A stretch of 64,000 bases of DNA from Nilaparvata lugens (GCF_014356525.2 NC_052511.1:50731607-50795606); one strand, 5' to 3'; shown: positions 21,411 through 33,076, numbered from the stretch's first letter. Program-made: numbers and translations. Notes: a model not told the origin generated them from the sequence alone.

Positions 21411-22081
21411 ACTTGTACGGCAGCTAATGCTTGTCCAACATTCGACTGGACAAATGTTTGCCGAATAAATACTCGCCAATACTCGCCAATGTTCGTCCAT
21501 AATACTCGATGCAGCAGTCCAGTACTAAGTCAATAGGGAATGATCGGTTAGAGATACAAATGGACTACGGTATTATAGTGAGACCCACCACTAACTGTCA
21601 TCATTATTTTAATTCGAAGCATTGATCCTATAAATAGGGGATACTGACACTACTCTAGCTAAGAGACCATGTAGTAAGATTCAGTTTATACTGTCATCAT
21701 TAGTTGAATCTGAAGCATTGATCCTATATATAGGGAATACTGCCAGTTTCACTCTAGCACAGTCGATTATTCAAATTTTGCTCTCTGACGTCATCGGGGG
21801 GACGTTGCAAAGGGAATTTGCATCGATAGCATAGACAATGGAGATGATACATTTGCGCGATTTGTGAGAGTTTATTTATTCATTCATCCAATCAATAATA
21901 TTGGAATACTTGTACTAGAAAGTGTACTTTGATGGATTGATTTGATAGTACATGAAGGACCCACACAAACTCTGACTAATAGTGATAATAATAATATAAA
22001 TTGAAGAACTACATGACTAAACCTATTACGGACTATGTGTTAACTAGATTTGGAAGAGGAATAGCACAAGGTTACCTTATT
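21411..22081. other. Unassigned, with two copies of the CTGTCA motif
   Basis: 21470-21490 repeats ATACTCGCCA. 21585-21660 and 21693-21765 are two copies of the palindromic CTGTCATCATT ... GATCCTATAAATAGG ... ATACTGnCAG motif described in findings. Confidence 0.5.
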
Positions 22082-22220
22082 TTTACTTTCCTTGCCCTAT
22101 TACCTACCATAGGTAAGGAAAGTATTGCTTTCCGAAAAAAAATTAAGGTACCCAAATTTCTAAATTTCTATACGTTTCAAGGTCCCCTGAGTCCAATAAA
22201 GTGGTTTTTGGGTATTGGTC

Positions 22221-22255
<35 letters not shown>

Positions 22256-22898
22256 ATGAGTGTATGTGCGTCTGTGTACACGATATCTCATCTCTCAATA
22301 ATTAACGGAATGACTTGAAATTTGGAACTTAAGGTCCTTACGATATAAGTATCCGACACGAACAATTTCGATCTGATGCAATTCAAAATGGCGAAAATGT
22401 TGTCAAAAACAGGGTTTTTTGCAATTTTCTCGGAAACGACTCCAACGATTATGATCAAATTCATACCTAGAATAGTCATCGATAAGCTCTATCAACCGCC
22501 ACAAGTCCCATATCTGTAAAAATTTCAGGAGCTTCGCCCCATCAATGCAGATAGATCCCAATTATCAGGCTTCAGATACAATTGAACGAAAAAAATCAAG
22601 TGGAGTAGATTGAGCATGAAAATCTCTACAATAATGTTCAGTAACATTTTCACCTAAAATTGAAAATAAGCTTTAAATTCGAGAAATGTGATTATTCAAT
22701 TGCAAATTATTGTTGATTCTGTTAAATCATTCACTATGAGAGATAGCAGACCTCATGTGTGTCTCCAGCGTTATTGCCCTGTCACCAGCTGGCTCAATCT
22801 TTGAATAGTAGACTTGAGATGCGCGGGAACACTAGCGTCAGGTGATCAATTTTCATAACAGCAAGGAAAGTTGTGTGAGTGCGCCACACCAGATTTTT
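22082..22898 (+). repeat. R1 repeat, near-complete copy
   Basis: Matches 163-1026 from ACTTTCCTTGCCCTATTACC to GTGAGTGCGCCACACCAG, with the TG microsatellite shorter (22225-22252). Confidence 0.85.
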
Positions 22899-22979
22899 CC
22901 TCTCCCTATCATTTTGATGATGTACTTATTGTATTAATGTATAAAGAGTTAAGAATAATAAAGAATATCGAATGACCTG

Positions 22980-23115
22980 GCTGGCTCAGGTCTGGTGTCA
23001 GAGTTTTCAGGTCGCAACTGATCAATTTCAGAGCCTCTGACATGACCTAACGACTGCTTTTTAGGCAACCGGGACCAACGTCTTAACGTGTCCATCCGAA
23101 CTCCGACTGGAAGAA
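22980..23115 (-). mobile_element. SINE B-like core, reverse, diverged
   Basis: Minus strand reads CGGATGGACACGTTAAGACG, TTGGTCCCGGTTGCC, then GCAGTCGTTAGGTCATGTC. It shares the GGnCACGTTAA..GTnGGTCCCGG core with 17945 and 62680 but has another 3' half, so it is a different family with the same core. Confidence 0.6.
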
Positions 23116-24235
23116 TTTGATAAAAATGATCAATGGGGTGGTCAACATATTTTGTGAATCGTAATTTTGTAATTTTAAAGTATTTTGAATTCTAACGTCA
23201 TAACTGTAATTTGTGATCTTCTCATTTCAAAGTTTATTTTTGTAATTTGTACTCAAAAACCAAGTTCTTTGTATTTCTTCTACTTTGTAGTAGTAGAGAT
23301 GGTATTGTGATGTGTTTCTATTGTAATTGATAGTTTCTCATTCGAGTAATGATCAACTCATGTCATGATCGTAGATAAATATTTATATTCAATACTTCTC
23401 TGTGTTAACATTGCATTGCCGTTGCTTATTTCTCTGGGCTGTAGCACAGATAAAAACCTTGTCTGTGACTGCAGTATGAATGCTCCGCCCACTGTGGGCG
23501 TGTCCATTCTCGGCCAATGACAGCCGTTCTTTATTGACTGATTTTAGTTCACTAGAAATACTTAATCAGGTAGTCGGCAAAGCCAATTTTCCACATGGAT
23601 AGATGTTACAACTCAAGACGTGGAATCCAAATGAAGAGTTGTAAGTTACTATTCATTACTTGATTTCAAAGTTTAAGAGGAACTCGCTAAAAACTTTCAA
23701 AAAATTATTCTCAATATTGACGTTTACGTAGTATGTATATTTGTAACTGTAGCTATATCAAATGCATCTAGATAATAGAATTATCTTGATTCTCAGCCTC
23801 CGATGAATTCCTCTTCCCTAAGCGGATACACAAACTGTAGAAATTCATCGTTCCTCATGGGAGTGTTAGAAATGGCGGAATAGCAATCAATGAATCTATG
23901 ATCTGGATCTATGATCCGGTTGTCTAATATGAATGATCAGAGAAAACTTCTATAAAGAATGCTGTAGAATTCTGTGGAATGATTCTTCCACTGATTCTAC
24001 TCCTGCTAATCAGAATACAAATTTATTGGGAAGTTATGCTACAAGTCTAAACATTAATACTGAAATCGATGAATTGATTCAATCCAATCCTATTGCACTA
24101 CGAAAAATCCCAATAGCTCTCGATGCCACATCGATCCTATCTTCAAGGTTCAGGAGCTAATTTTGAGGATAGAATAGGACTCAAACATCCACTCTTCCCT
24201 TCAGTACTACTATACTCGTAGCTCAGCATCCTCAG
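23116..24235. other. Mostly unassigned single-copy sequence
   Basis: 23460-23530 is GC-richer (GCTCCGCCCACTGTGGGCGT). A 75-codon frame at 23933-24160 precedes the LINE fragment and could be its eroded upstream part, but I see no motif in it. Confidence 0.4.
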
Positions 24236-24269
24236 CATCAGACAGATTTACATTCACAGATTTGTAACA

Positions 24270-24513
24270 TCCACCAGAAAGAACCCACAACTCTTCATCA
24301 ATTTGAATCACCCGCAAGGAACACGCAGAAGGAACATGGACTTGGCAATTCCCAGGATGACAACATCAGCTGCTCAGAGATCTGCCACATATTTAGGACC
24401 AAAAATTTTCAATAAACTGCCAATAGCTATTAAAGAAACAGTTCCAATCAATTCATTCAAATCGAAAACAAAAAAGTGGTTCCTGTCCAATAGAATCATC
24501 ATGGAGAACAATT
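24270..24513 (+). pseudogene. LINE ORF2 C-terminal end
   Basis: In one frame: RRRNMDLAIPRMTTSAAQRS, then ATYLGPKIFNKLPIAIKET and a Lys-rich tail to a stop at 24513. The pattern (N-rich, Y.GPK.(F/Y)N.LP, then F......L) is the usual extreme C-terminus of many insect and invertebrate LINE proteins. Upstream catalytic parts are absent. Confidence 0.75.
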
Positions 24514-24896
24514 AGTTCTATGAAAGATTTTCCATACTGTTACATTCTCATTTTCTTAATATAATAATTTTTCCTCATGAGTATTATAAATGTTTTTTAT
24601 GTTGAATTTCTATAAAATTTCTAAATCTTAGGTTATCAATTTTCTTTTTTTAAATTTGTGTATAGAAATGTGGTTTTTATGAGTCTAATGACTCGCAAAA
24701 TGTATCTTTATTCGAATTTTCAACTTTTGGCATAAAATCTCAAACAATAGCAAAATTAATGGCATCCCGACACATATTCATATATAGTGGGGGCCACATT
24801 TTCTTAGATCAGCAAATAATCAACCAATTGTATTAATACTTTGTAAATTTTGAAACTTCTACCTGTCTGACCCACAGCTGAGCTTTAGTGTTTACG
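24514..24896. other. AT-rich spacer, nothing recognised
   Basis: Possibly the LINE 3' untranslated part; not shared with the 17256 copy. Confidence 0.35.
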
Positions 24897-25195
24897 AGTT
24901 TGTGTTGCTTGAATGGCTCCAAATTTTCTTAAATAACTCAATATTATTCGTTACAAGTGGTAATTGAGTGTAATATTTCTAATCAATTTATTTTATTAAT
25001 TCAAGCCATCTAAATTCAAAATTTATAGTTTTCATTTTTGTCTAAGACTGAAATTTTATCAAAATTGTACACGTGAAATTCTAACCTTATTTCGGACTTT
25101 TCACCTATAAATTTGGAAGAAAAATAGCACAGGACTATCTTATCTTTTCAATGTTACTACATTAGTGTCATTTCCATTGTAAATAAATAATAAAT
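24897..25195 (+). repeat. LINE 3' end, second copy
   Basis: Same ~300 bp as 17587-17895, ending CCATTGTAAATAAATAATAA. Its TAAA tail supports target-primed reverse transcription origin. Confidence 0.75.
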
Positions 25196-25206
25196 AAATT
25201 TTCACT

Positions 25207-25455
25207 TTTGTGTAGTTGAGAAGTTGATATTGTGGTAATTATTCATATTGAATGAAAAAGACTAAGAAATTGTCAAAAAACCACTGATGTATTGATAATT
25301 AGAAAGACCGGTTTCGGTATTACACCATGGTCAATCTCTGATGAACATTTGAGTTTATCAGAGATTGACAATGGTGTAATAACCGAAACCGGTCTTTCTA
25401 ATTATCAATAAATCAGTGGTTTTTTGACAATTTCTTAGTCTTTTTCATTCAATAA
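25207..25455 (+). repeat. Foldback element F1, palindromic copy
   Basis: Two arms meet near 25340: AGAAAGACCGGTTTCGGTAT...GGTCAATCTCTGATG and CATCAGAGATTGACAATGG...AATAACCGAAACCGGTCTTT (approximate). The arms can form a near-perfect hairpin of ~90 bp. Ends TTTGTGTAGTTGAGAAG at left. Confidence 0.85.
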
Positions 25456-25473
25456 TAAATAAATAATTGTAGC

Positions 25474-25734
25474 TTATATGCTTTTTGTAATCATGTCTAT
25501 AATTTGAATAAACTCCTCTGGTCGTGTTGTACCCTCGACCAAAGACATTATCATTATTAATGAACCGAGTAAACAATATAATAAATCACGATCTGTTCTC
25601 GAAAGAGTATCTGTATCTGTTATCGCCAAAGTTGTCCTCCCAGGAATGATGGCTTTCTGATTACAAATAACTTGGCCCGAAAAAACGGCCGCATTACTAT
25701 GAAATATGCGCGTTGCGTTCATCTTGACACTCAT
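25474..25734 (-). CDS. Candidate short ORF, unknown product (weak)
   Basis: An ATG in a reasonable context (GGCAAAGATGAG) opens an 86-residue frame starting MSVKMNATRIF and ending ...IDMITKSI. A hydrophobic stretch LLYCLLGSLIMIMSLV lies at residues ~50-65. The sequence is single-copy in the window, non-repetitive and less AT-rich than its surroundings, with a CpG-bearing upstream part (25735-25860). I do not recognise the family. No splice signals or polyadenylation site decide it. It may be a first exon, a small gene, or chance. Confidence 0.22.
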   Translation of the reverse strand: MSVKMNATRIFHSNAAVFSGQVICNQKAIIPGRTTLAITDTDTLSRTDRDLLYCLLGSLIMIMSLVEGTTRPEEFIQIIDMITKSI

Positions 25735-25865
25735 CTTTGCCGCCAAAAAGTTTCCAGTCCCTGTGAGCTGAGAGCTGGAAGCTCAACCGCTTTTTCTCCC
25801 AACCACTCAGGAATCTCCATCCGCGGCTTCTTTCAACAGTTGAGTGAGAGTTACTACGTTGTCAT
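25735..25865. other. GC-richer single-copy flank of the candidate ORF
   Basis: Includes CCGCGGCTTCTTTCAACAG and CTGAGAGCTGGAAGCTCA. No TATA box at a fixed spacing seen. Possible promoter or 5' untranslated region on the minus strand; inference only. Confidence 0.2.
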
Positions 25866-27045
25866 AGAAGAGAGAGTGAGAGAGAGATAGTGAGTGTGTG
25901 AGTGTGTGTATGTGAGAGAGGGTGAGAGAGAGAGAGTGATTGAGACAGAGACAGAAGAGACAGTAAGACATAGTATGTGAGAGAGTGGAAGAGATAGGAA
26001 GACAGACGGAGAGAAAGGGAGAGAGAGTGATTGAGGGACAGAAAGTCAGAGAATGAGACAGAGACAGTAAGACAGATTATGTGAGAGAGTGGAAAATATA
26101 GAAAGAGAGAGAGGGACAAAGAGAGATTGAGAGTGAAAGATAGAAAGTGAGAGAGAGAGAGACAGAAAGACAGAGTATATGAGAGAGTGGAAGAGATAGA
26201 AAGAGAGAGAGAGGGTCAAGGAGAGAGATAGAGATTGAAAGAAAGAGAGTGTTTGCGTGAGAAAGAGACAGAAAGACAGAGAATGAGACAGAGACAGAAG
26301 AGACAGTAAGACAGAGTATGTGAGAAAGTGGAAGAGATGGGAAGAGAGAGAGAGAGAATGAGGGACAGACAGAGAGAGTGATAGACATTGAGAGAGAGTA
26401 AGACAGAGAATGAGACAGAGACAGTAAGACAGAGTATGTGAGAAAGTGGAAGAGATAGGAAGAGAGAGAGAGAATGAGGGACAGAGAGAGATTGATAGAG
26501 ATTGAGAGAGAGTAAGACAGTGAATGAGACAGAGACAGAAGAGACAGTAAGACAGAGTATGTGAGAAAGTGGAAGAGATAGGAAGAGAGAGTAAGAATGA
26601 TGAACAGAGAGAGTGATAGAGATTGAGAGAGAGTGAGACAGAGAATGAGACAGAGACAGAAGAGACAGTAAGACAGAGTATGTGAGAAAGTGGAAGAGAT
26701 AGATAGAGAGAATGAGGGATAGAGAGAGATTGATAGAGATTGAGAGAGAGTAAGACAGTGAATGAGACAGAGACAGAAGAGACAGTAAGACAGAGTATGA
26801 AAGAGAGTGGAAGAGATAGAAAGACGGAGAGAGAAAGAGTGAGAGAGAGAGACAGAAAGACAGAGAATGAGACAGTCAGAGGAGACAGAGTATGTGAGAG
26901 AGTGGGAGAGATAGAAAGAGAGAGAGGGACAGAGAGAGAGAGTGAGAGGATAGTTGAGTGAGGAAGAGTGAGAGACAAAGATAGAGAGAAAAAAGAGAGA
27001 TAGTGATTAAGATGAAGAGAGACTGTGTGAGAGAGTAAGAGAGAG
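25866..27045 (+). repeat. 1.2-kb (GA)n-type satellite with ~120-bp higher-order unit
   Basis: AGAGAGAGACAGA words throughout. The marker CAGAGTATG recurs at about 26312, 26430, 26553, 26674 and 26791, spacing 117-123 bp. The 334-codon Leu/Ser-rich minus-strand frame is the longest in the window and is a by-product. Confidence 0.93.
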
Positions 27046-27352
27046 GTCACACTCCCGGAAACACATTACTCTTGGTTAAGTAACTCGGGCTGTGCTCTTC
27101 TCTGTTTGGGGCAAAAACCGGAACATTATTTTGGTTTTAACCCTCCGCTCCTCAAACTTGCCCCTGAATGACGGTCAGGGGGCATCAAATGATTTATTAC
27201 AGGCGCGTGCTGCCAGAGAACACTTGGGCCCCCTGGGGGGGGGGGGGGTGGGTTGACGAATTAATAAGGAAATGTCCTTGGATGAAAATGTATCTGAAGT
27301 TGGAGAGTGGCTGGCTTTTTATCCAGCGAAAGTTGCTCAGTTGGCGTTTGAA
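27046..27352. other. Single-copy stretch with G-run
   Basis: 27229-27252 is CCCCCTGGGGGGGGGGGGGG-type sequence. No gene. It is the upstream flank of the duplication that follows. Confidence 0.5.
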
Positions 27353-27680
27353 ATACATTGTAACTTATGAGAGCTTCCACACAGCGACAGTGTTGCCTTC
27401 ATTTTATGGAGTACATTGTTTCTTATGAGAGCCTTCACGAGACACTGGTTGATGGTGATGAAGTAATCTATTGTTTACTATGAGAGTTCACACACAGCAG
27501 TGTCGTTGTTAGTGTATGAAATACATTGTTTCTTATAGGAGCTTTCACATAGAAGTTGAAAGTTGATGTATCAAATACGATGTTTCTTATAAGAGCCTAC
27601 ACACAGAAGTGTCGTCGTTAGTGTATAAAATACATTGTTTCTTATGAGAGCTCTCAAATACAGTAGTTGATGTTGGTCGA
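27353..27680 (+). repeat. ~58-bp tandem array in copy A
   Basis: Diverged units of ATACATTGTTTCTTATGAGA, GCnTTCACACAGAAGTGTCG, TTGTTAGTGTATGA. Five to six units. Confidence 0.8.
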
Positions 27681-28636
27681 GTAGGACCTATCCTATTGTA
27701 CACTATGAGTGTATACTACACTCATAGTATATAGGAGTTGTGAATGTGCTTTTGGTCATTTTTGGTGAATTGAATAACGTTCACAATAATTGATATTTTT
27801 AGAACATTCTTGCTTTATTCAATCAACAATACCATGAATAATATATTCTCCAAATCTCATGGATTTATCACTTACCGAATCTGAAATGTTCTTGTCCCAA
27901 ATATTTAAACTTTAGGCGCTCATATCTCAAAAAATGTCAGGAAAAAATGTTTTCGCCACACTGCACAGGAAGCAGCTGTATTCCAGTCCCTACGTAGATC
28001 TGAAAGACATTGTTGCAGACGACTCTCGTCTGACGTCAGAACAGGTTCTATCCGGCCTAGGCCGGAAAGAGGAGTACCTTTCCAGCCGCTAACATGGAAC
28101 TAAGAAAGGTGATCAAAAAACAGCTGATCAAAAAACTTTTCATTATTCTATAATTAAAACATTTATAATAATATCATCTTATTGTCATTTGAAAGAAATA
28201 AAAAGTATGAACTCAACCTCCCACATAATTGAACATCATCTTCTAGGTTATTTAGACAAATCAGAATAAAAAATAAAAATACTTGGACAATTTCCTGATA
28301 TTCAGATTACCTCAGATTTGCTAGAGCTATCACCTTCCACTTCTGCTTTCGGAAGTGCTAAGTAAACAACTATTCTCATATATATTGTTTATTTTTGTGT
28401 GTGGCGAAAAATAGCGTTCGCACAAAAGGCAAAAATGTTTCTCGGCCTACCGCCTCGGACTTGAAAACCGATTTCGAGCCGGAAAAATCCCATTTTCTGC
28501 TCTAGGTTCGAATTCGTGAGAAAATTTTTTCATTTTGATAGCTTGATAGTATACAAATCGAAAAACTTTGAAGAATATCATCAGTAGAAAGTTTAGTTTT
28601 AGCCTTTGCACAGCCTTAAATAAAGGTAGACTATAT

Positions 28637-29018
28637 ATTGTCATACTAAAGATTTTTCGAAAATCGAGATACCGGTTTCGGTTTTCACACCATTATCAAT
28701 GTCTGATAAACTGATACTGGAGTAAAAAGCAACAAATTATATACGAAAGGTCGAGCTCCGTTATTGGTGGGAGCAGTGACCTATCAAGGTGAACGTCTGC
28801 CTTGGCCTAGACAAGCCCCTCCCCAATGAGCGGTTCAGTTGACCTAGGCCAATGCCAGACGTTCTTCTTGATAGGTCACGGCTTTCACCAGTAGCGGTAC
28901 TCGGCCATCAGTATGGATACTGCTATTGCTCTCAACTCTAATTTCAGCTTACCATAGATGATAATAGTGTAACACCGGAACTAATACCTCGGTTTTTAGA
29001 ATTTGTGGTATGACAATG
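28637..29018 (+). repeat. Foldback element F2, copy A
   Basis: Outer ends ATTGTCATACTAAAG and TTGTGGTATGACAAT; inner arms GTGACCTATCAAGGTGAACG against CTTGATAGGTCAC. It also carries ACCGGTTTCGGTTTTCACAC, close to the F1 core, so the two families are related. Confidence 0.75.
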
Positions 29019-29067
29019 AAAATAAATATTTAGAATTCTAATCAATATAACTATAGAGTATTCTATT

Positions 29068-29135
29068 ATTATTAAACGAAAAACCCAATTAAATGCTGTA
29101 AATCACCCCGAAGACTTACGCTACTATAAAAATAG
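29068..29135 (-). mobile_element. SINE A 3' fragment, reverse
   Basis: AAACGAAAAACCCAATTAAA, GCTGTAAATCACCCCGAAGA. Only the 3' part. Confidence 0.7.
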
Positions 29136-29894
29136 TTATTTGTAATCTAGAGTGCGACCTTTTCTCCCTGAGGGAAAAAGTTTTGAAGCCGAGGCGAAGC
29201 CGAGGGCAACAATTTTCCTGAGGGAGAAAAAGTATTTTTCGCTCGTGATGTACACAACATTTTTCCTCCACTACATTTTTTTAGAAACTGCAAATGAAAT
29301 CATTCTAATAACTTACGTATTGGTGACAATGTTTTCTAACAACATAACCTAAAATCTAAAACCTAAAACCGGTCGTCTGATAGGCACTGCTGATTGCGCT
29401 ATCTATCGGCCAAAGTTGTAACAATCATATCAGCTGGGCTACCAAAAATGGCTGACTCCAGATCACGCGGTTCAGATTTGAATTGCAGAATGCAGGTCAA
29501 AAGTATTTGTTGGCTGGTATTTTGAATAGAATAAAATATTTTAAAAATTGTATAAATTTTTATCGTCTACTAATATTAAGAATAATATCATACAAACATA
29601 TAGCCTATTTCATGAGTGATCAAATTTCTGGTTGTGGTATTGAATTCAGTTGACTCAATGACAGACACCTCTATTACGCTTTCTCATCTGAGCTTAGACC
29701 TTTAAACCTATTACCATGTAAGTTTTTAAAATAGAGATGCTTCCCATGTTATTAAATGGAGTCACTTTTACTCCATAGGGAGTTTTTCGGTTTTTACTAC
29801 CTAGAGCGAAAAAGTGACACTTTAGTATTATGTTTCAGGGAATAAAGTAAGTACTTTAGACAGTTAGTAGGTGGAGGAAAAAAAATATTTGTCA
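29136..29894. other. Copy-A-specific insert, no gene
   Basis: 29150-29270 has a small inverted motif (CCCTGAGGGAAAAAG and CCTGAGGGAGAAAAAG). No homology seen to known TEs. Confidence 0.4.
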
Positions 29895-29896
29895 GC

Positions 29897-30178
29897 CCGA
29901 TGAGCGCTGCTACCCAGAGATTGTCAGTTGGTGTAAGAATAAACACTCCTGACCGGCAATAAGGAGGTACTGGGTTCGATTCACAGGCTGACAAATAATT
30001 TTTGTATTGTCGCGCTCATCGGATTTCAATCCAGCTGTTTACCCTGTTGTCAATATTTGCAGTAGCAGAAGTCTTCCGGGTGATTTACAGCATTTCATTG
30101 GGATTTTCGTTTGTTAATAATTATGCATTTATTAGTATTTGAACAAATGCAACTTCCATTATTTATTTCCGTCTGTAC
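29897..30178 (+). mobile_element. SINE A, near-complete, copy A
   Basis: GAGCGCTGCTACCCAGAGAT, B box GGTTCGATTC, then GTTTACCCTGTTGTCAATAT, ending TATTTCCGTCTGTACG. This subfamily differs from the 54-kb copies (Nn: CAATATTTGC for CAATGTCTGC). Confidence 0.8.
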
Positions 30179-30357
30179 GTATAGTATTTTGTTGACACTT
30201 ACCATGTTATACTTCATGATGGGTTTAATATTTTAACGTGATGCTATATTGTTCATAGTGCATAGATTATGCATGTTCATTTTTATAGACAATAGATACA
30301 ATCCAGGTGGAAATGACAGGAATTATTATCCATAAAAAGTTGGAACATCGAGCTGAT

Positions 30358-30550
30358 TTTAACCCTACAGAGACACACTACTTATGTTAACACAGTAGAC
30401 ACACTGGGGTGTTGAACACCCCAATTCAATTTTGCATTTTTTTTTGAAAAATATGAAAAACAAGTACTTAGACCATACTTCATCATTTCTTAATCATGTT
30501 TGTTCCAAGTGCATACAGAAATCAAAATTAAAGCACTGCTTATCAATATT
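30358..30550. other. Spacer before gap, nothing seen
   Basis: Contains a 12-bp near-palindrome ACTGGGGTGTTGAACACCCCA. No gene. Confidence 0.4.
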
Positions 30551-30650
30551 NNNNNNNNNNNNNNNNNNNNNNNNNNNNNNNNNNNNNNNNNNNNNNNNNN
30601 NNNNNNNNNNNNNNNNNNNNNNNNNNNNNNNNNNNNNNNNNNNNNNNNNN
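30551..30650. other. Assembly gap (100 N)
   Basis: Exactly 100 N placed between the two copies of the direct duplication. Confidence 0.99.
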
Positions 30651-31045
30651 ATACATTGTAACTTATGAGAGCTTCCACACAGCGACAGTGTCGCCTTCAT
30701 TTTATGGAGTACATTGTTTCTTATGAGAGCCTTCACGAGACACTGGTTGATGGTGATGAAGTAAACTATTGTTTACTGTGAGAGTCTACACACAGCAGTG
30801 TCGTTGTTAGTGTATGAAATACATTGTTTCTTATAGGAGCTTTCACATAGAAGTTGAAAGTTGATGTATCAAATACGATGTTTCTTATAAGAGCCTACAC
30901 ACAGAAGTGTCGTCGTTAGTGTATAAAATACATTGTTTCTTATAGGAGCCTTTACACAGAAGTGCAAAGTTGATGTATGAAATATATACATTGTTTCTTA
31001 TGAGAGCTCTCAAATAACAGTAGTTGATGTTGATCGAGTAGGACC
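30651..31045 (+). repeat. ~58-bp tandem array in copy B
   Basis: Same units as 27353-27680, plus one extra with TATACATTG and a GAGCCTTTACAC variant. Confidence 0.8.
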
Positions 31046-32018
31046 TATCCTATTGTACACTATGAGTGTAGTATACACTCATAGTATATAGGAGTTGTGA
31101 ATGTTGTTTTTGGTCATTTTTGGTGAATTGAATAACGTTCTCAATAATTGATATTTTTAGAACATTCTTGCTTTATTCAATCAACAATACCATGAATAAT
31201 TTATTCTCCAAATCCCATGGATTTATCTCTTACCGAATCTGAAATGTTCTTGTCCCAAATATTTAAACTTTAGGCGCTCATATCTCAAAAAATGTCGGGA
31301 AAAAATGTTTTTTGCCACACTGCACAGGAAGCAGCTGTATTCCAGTCCCTACGTAGATCTGAAAGACATTGTTTGCAGACGACTCTCGTCTGACGTCAGA
31401 ACAGGTTTCTATCCGGCCTAGGCCGGAAAGAGTACCCTTTCCAGCCGCTAACATGGAACTAAGAAAGGGAGATCAAAAAACAGCTGATCAAAAAACTTTT
31501 CATTATTTGTGTTCATTATTCTATAATTGAAACATTTATAATAATATCATTTTATTGTCATTTGAAAGAATAAAAAAGTATGAACTCAACCTACCATATA
31601 ATTGAACATCATCTTTCAGGTTATTTAGACAAATCAGAATAAAAAATAAAAATACTTGGACAATTTCCTAATATTCAGATTACCTCAGATTTGCTAGAGC
31701 CATCACCTTCCACTTCTGCTTTCGGAAGTGCTTAGTAAACAACTATTCTCATATATATTGTTTATTTTTGTGTGTGGCGAAAAATAGCGTTCGCACCAAA
31801 GGCAAAAATGTTTCTCGGCCTACGGCCTCGGACTTGAAAACCGATTTCGAGCCGGAAAAATATCATTTTCTGCTCTAGGTGCGAAATATGCTATTTGGTG
31901 AGAAATTTTTTTCATTTTGATAGCTTGATAGTATACAAATCGAAAAACTTTGAAGAATATCATCAGTAGAAAGTTTTGTCTTAGCCTTTGCACAGCCTTA
32001 AATAGAGGTAGACTATAT

Positions 32019-32401
32019 ATTGTCATACTAAAGATTTATTGAAAATCGAGATACCGGTTTCGGTTTTCACACCATTATCAATGTCTGATGAACTGATACT
32101 GAAATAAAAAGGAGCATTATTAATACAAAAGGTTGATCTCCGTTATTGGTGGGAGTAGTGACCTATCAAAGAGAACGTCTGCCTTTGCCTAGACATGCCC
32201 CTCCCCAATTAGCGGTTCAGTTGACCTTGCCTAGGCCAATGCCAGACACTTGACAGGTCACGGCTTTCACCGTAGCGGTATTCGGCCATCAGTATGAATA
32301 CTGCTACTGCTCTCAACTTTAATTTTAGCTTACCAGAGATTGATAGTAATGTAACAACCGAAACTAATATCTCGTTTTTAATGAATTTGTGGTATGACAA
32401 T
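32019..32401 (+). repeat. Foldback element F2, copy B
   Basis: Same arms as 28637-29018; the inner arm has lost part of ...GACGTTCTTCTTGATAGG. Shared position in both duplicates shows it predates the duplication. Confidence 0.75.
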
Positions 32402-32746
32402 GAAAATAATTACTACATTATAGCATATTCCTTCAAGTCAGAAGTGATTTTGTACGGACTATAGTCATGCTAAAGTTAAGAGTGATTTCTGGTATCATTA
32501 TATATTTTCTCTCTTTGCGGATATGTCGTGGGATAATGATAATTCTTGCTATTTTAAATAATACGGTAGATGAATGATACGCTCGATTTACATAGTCGAA
32601 ATAAAGAAGCCTAGATGGGATGAGTTAGTTGAAAAATAGGTTTAATCATCCATCATTAAACAAATTGATAACAAATGTTTGAAGGACAGATAGAGATTAC
32701 TGAGATATTGCAATTATTAAAATGCTAATGAATTAATAACTATTAA

Positions 32747-33045
32747 ACGAAAATCCCTATTAAATTTAAATGTTGTAAATCACCCCGAAGACTTCTGCTA
32801 CTGTAAATATTGACAACAAGGTAAATAGCTAGATGGACAGCCCGAGCTGACAAATAATTTTTGAATAGTAGCGCTCATCGAATTTCCATCTAGCTGTTCA
32901 CCCTGTTGTCAATATTTGCAGTAGCAGAAGTCTTCAGAGTGAATTACAGTATTTAAATTTTATTGGGATTTTCGTTTTAATAATAGTTATTTATTAATTA
33001 GCAATTGAACAAACGCAACTTTCATTATTTATTTCCATCTGTACA
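32747..33045. mobile_element. SINE A inverted pair in copy B
   Basis: 32747-32835 is a reverse 3' part (AAACGAAAATCCCTATT, CACCCCGAAGACTTCTGC); 32838-33045 is forward from the tRNA-like end (AGCTGACAAATAATTTTTG). Together a palindrome with GAAGAAGAAG following. Confidence 0.75.
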
Positions 33046-33048
33046 TGA

Positions 33049-33076
33049 AGAAGAAGAAGATGAAGAAGAAGAAGAT
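33049..33076 (+). repeat. (GAA)n microsatellite after SINE A
   Basis: GAAGAAGAAGATGAAGAAG at the SINE 3' side, possibly its tail. Confidence 0.6.

Larger units (their letters stand above)
27353..30357 (+). repeat. Copy A of a ~3-kb direct duplication
   Basis: Starts ATACATTGTAACTTATGAGA and matches 30651-33256 in the same order: a ~58-bp array, ACAATACCATGAATAAT-type flank, a foldback (F2), SINE A parts, and an end block GTATTTTGTTGACACTTACC. 29030-29890 is private to this copy. Confidence 0.85.

Noticed and set aside
23933..24160. 75-codon frame upstream of the LINE fragment
   Set aside because: No reverse-transcriptase motif could be seen, so it was not joined to the LINE call.
26046..27050. 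334-codon minus-strand open frame, the longest in the window
   Set aside because: It is a reading of a GA/CT satellite with Leu/Ser repeats; no complexity, no conserved domain.
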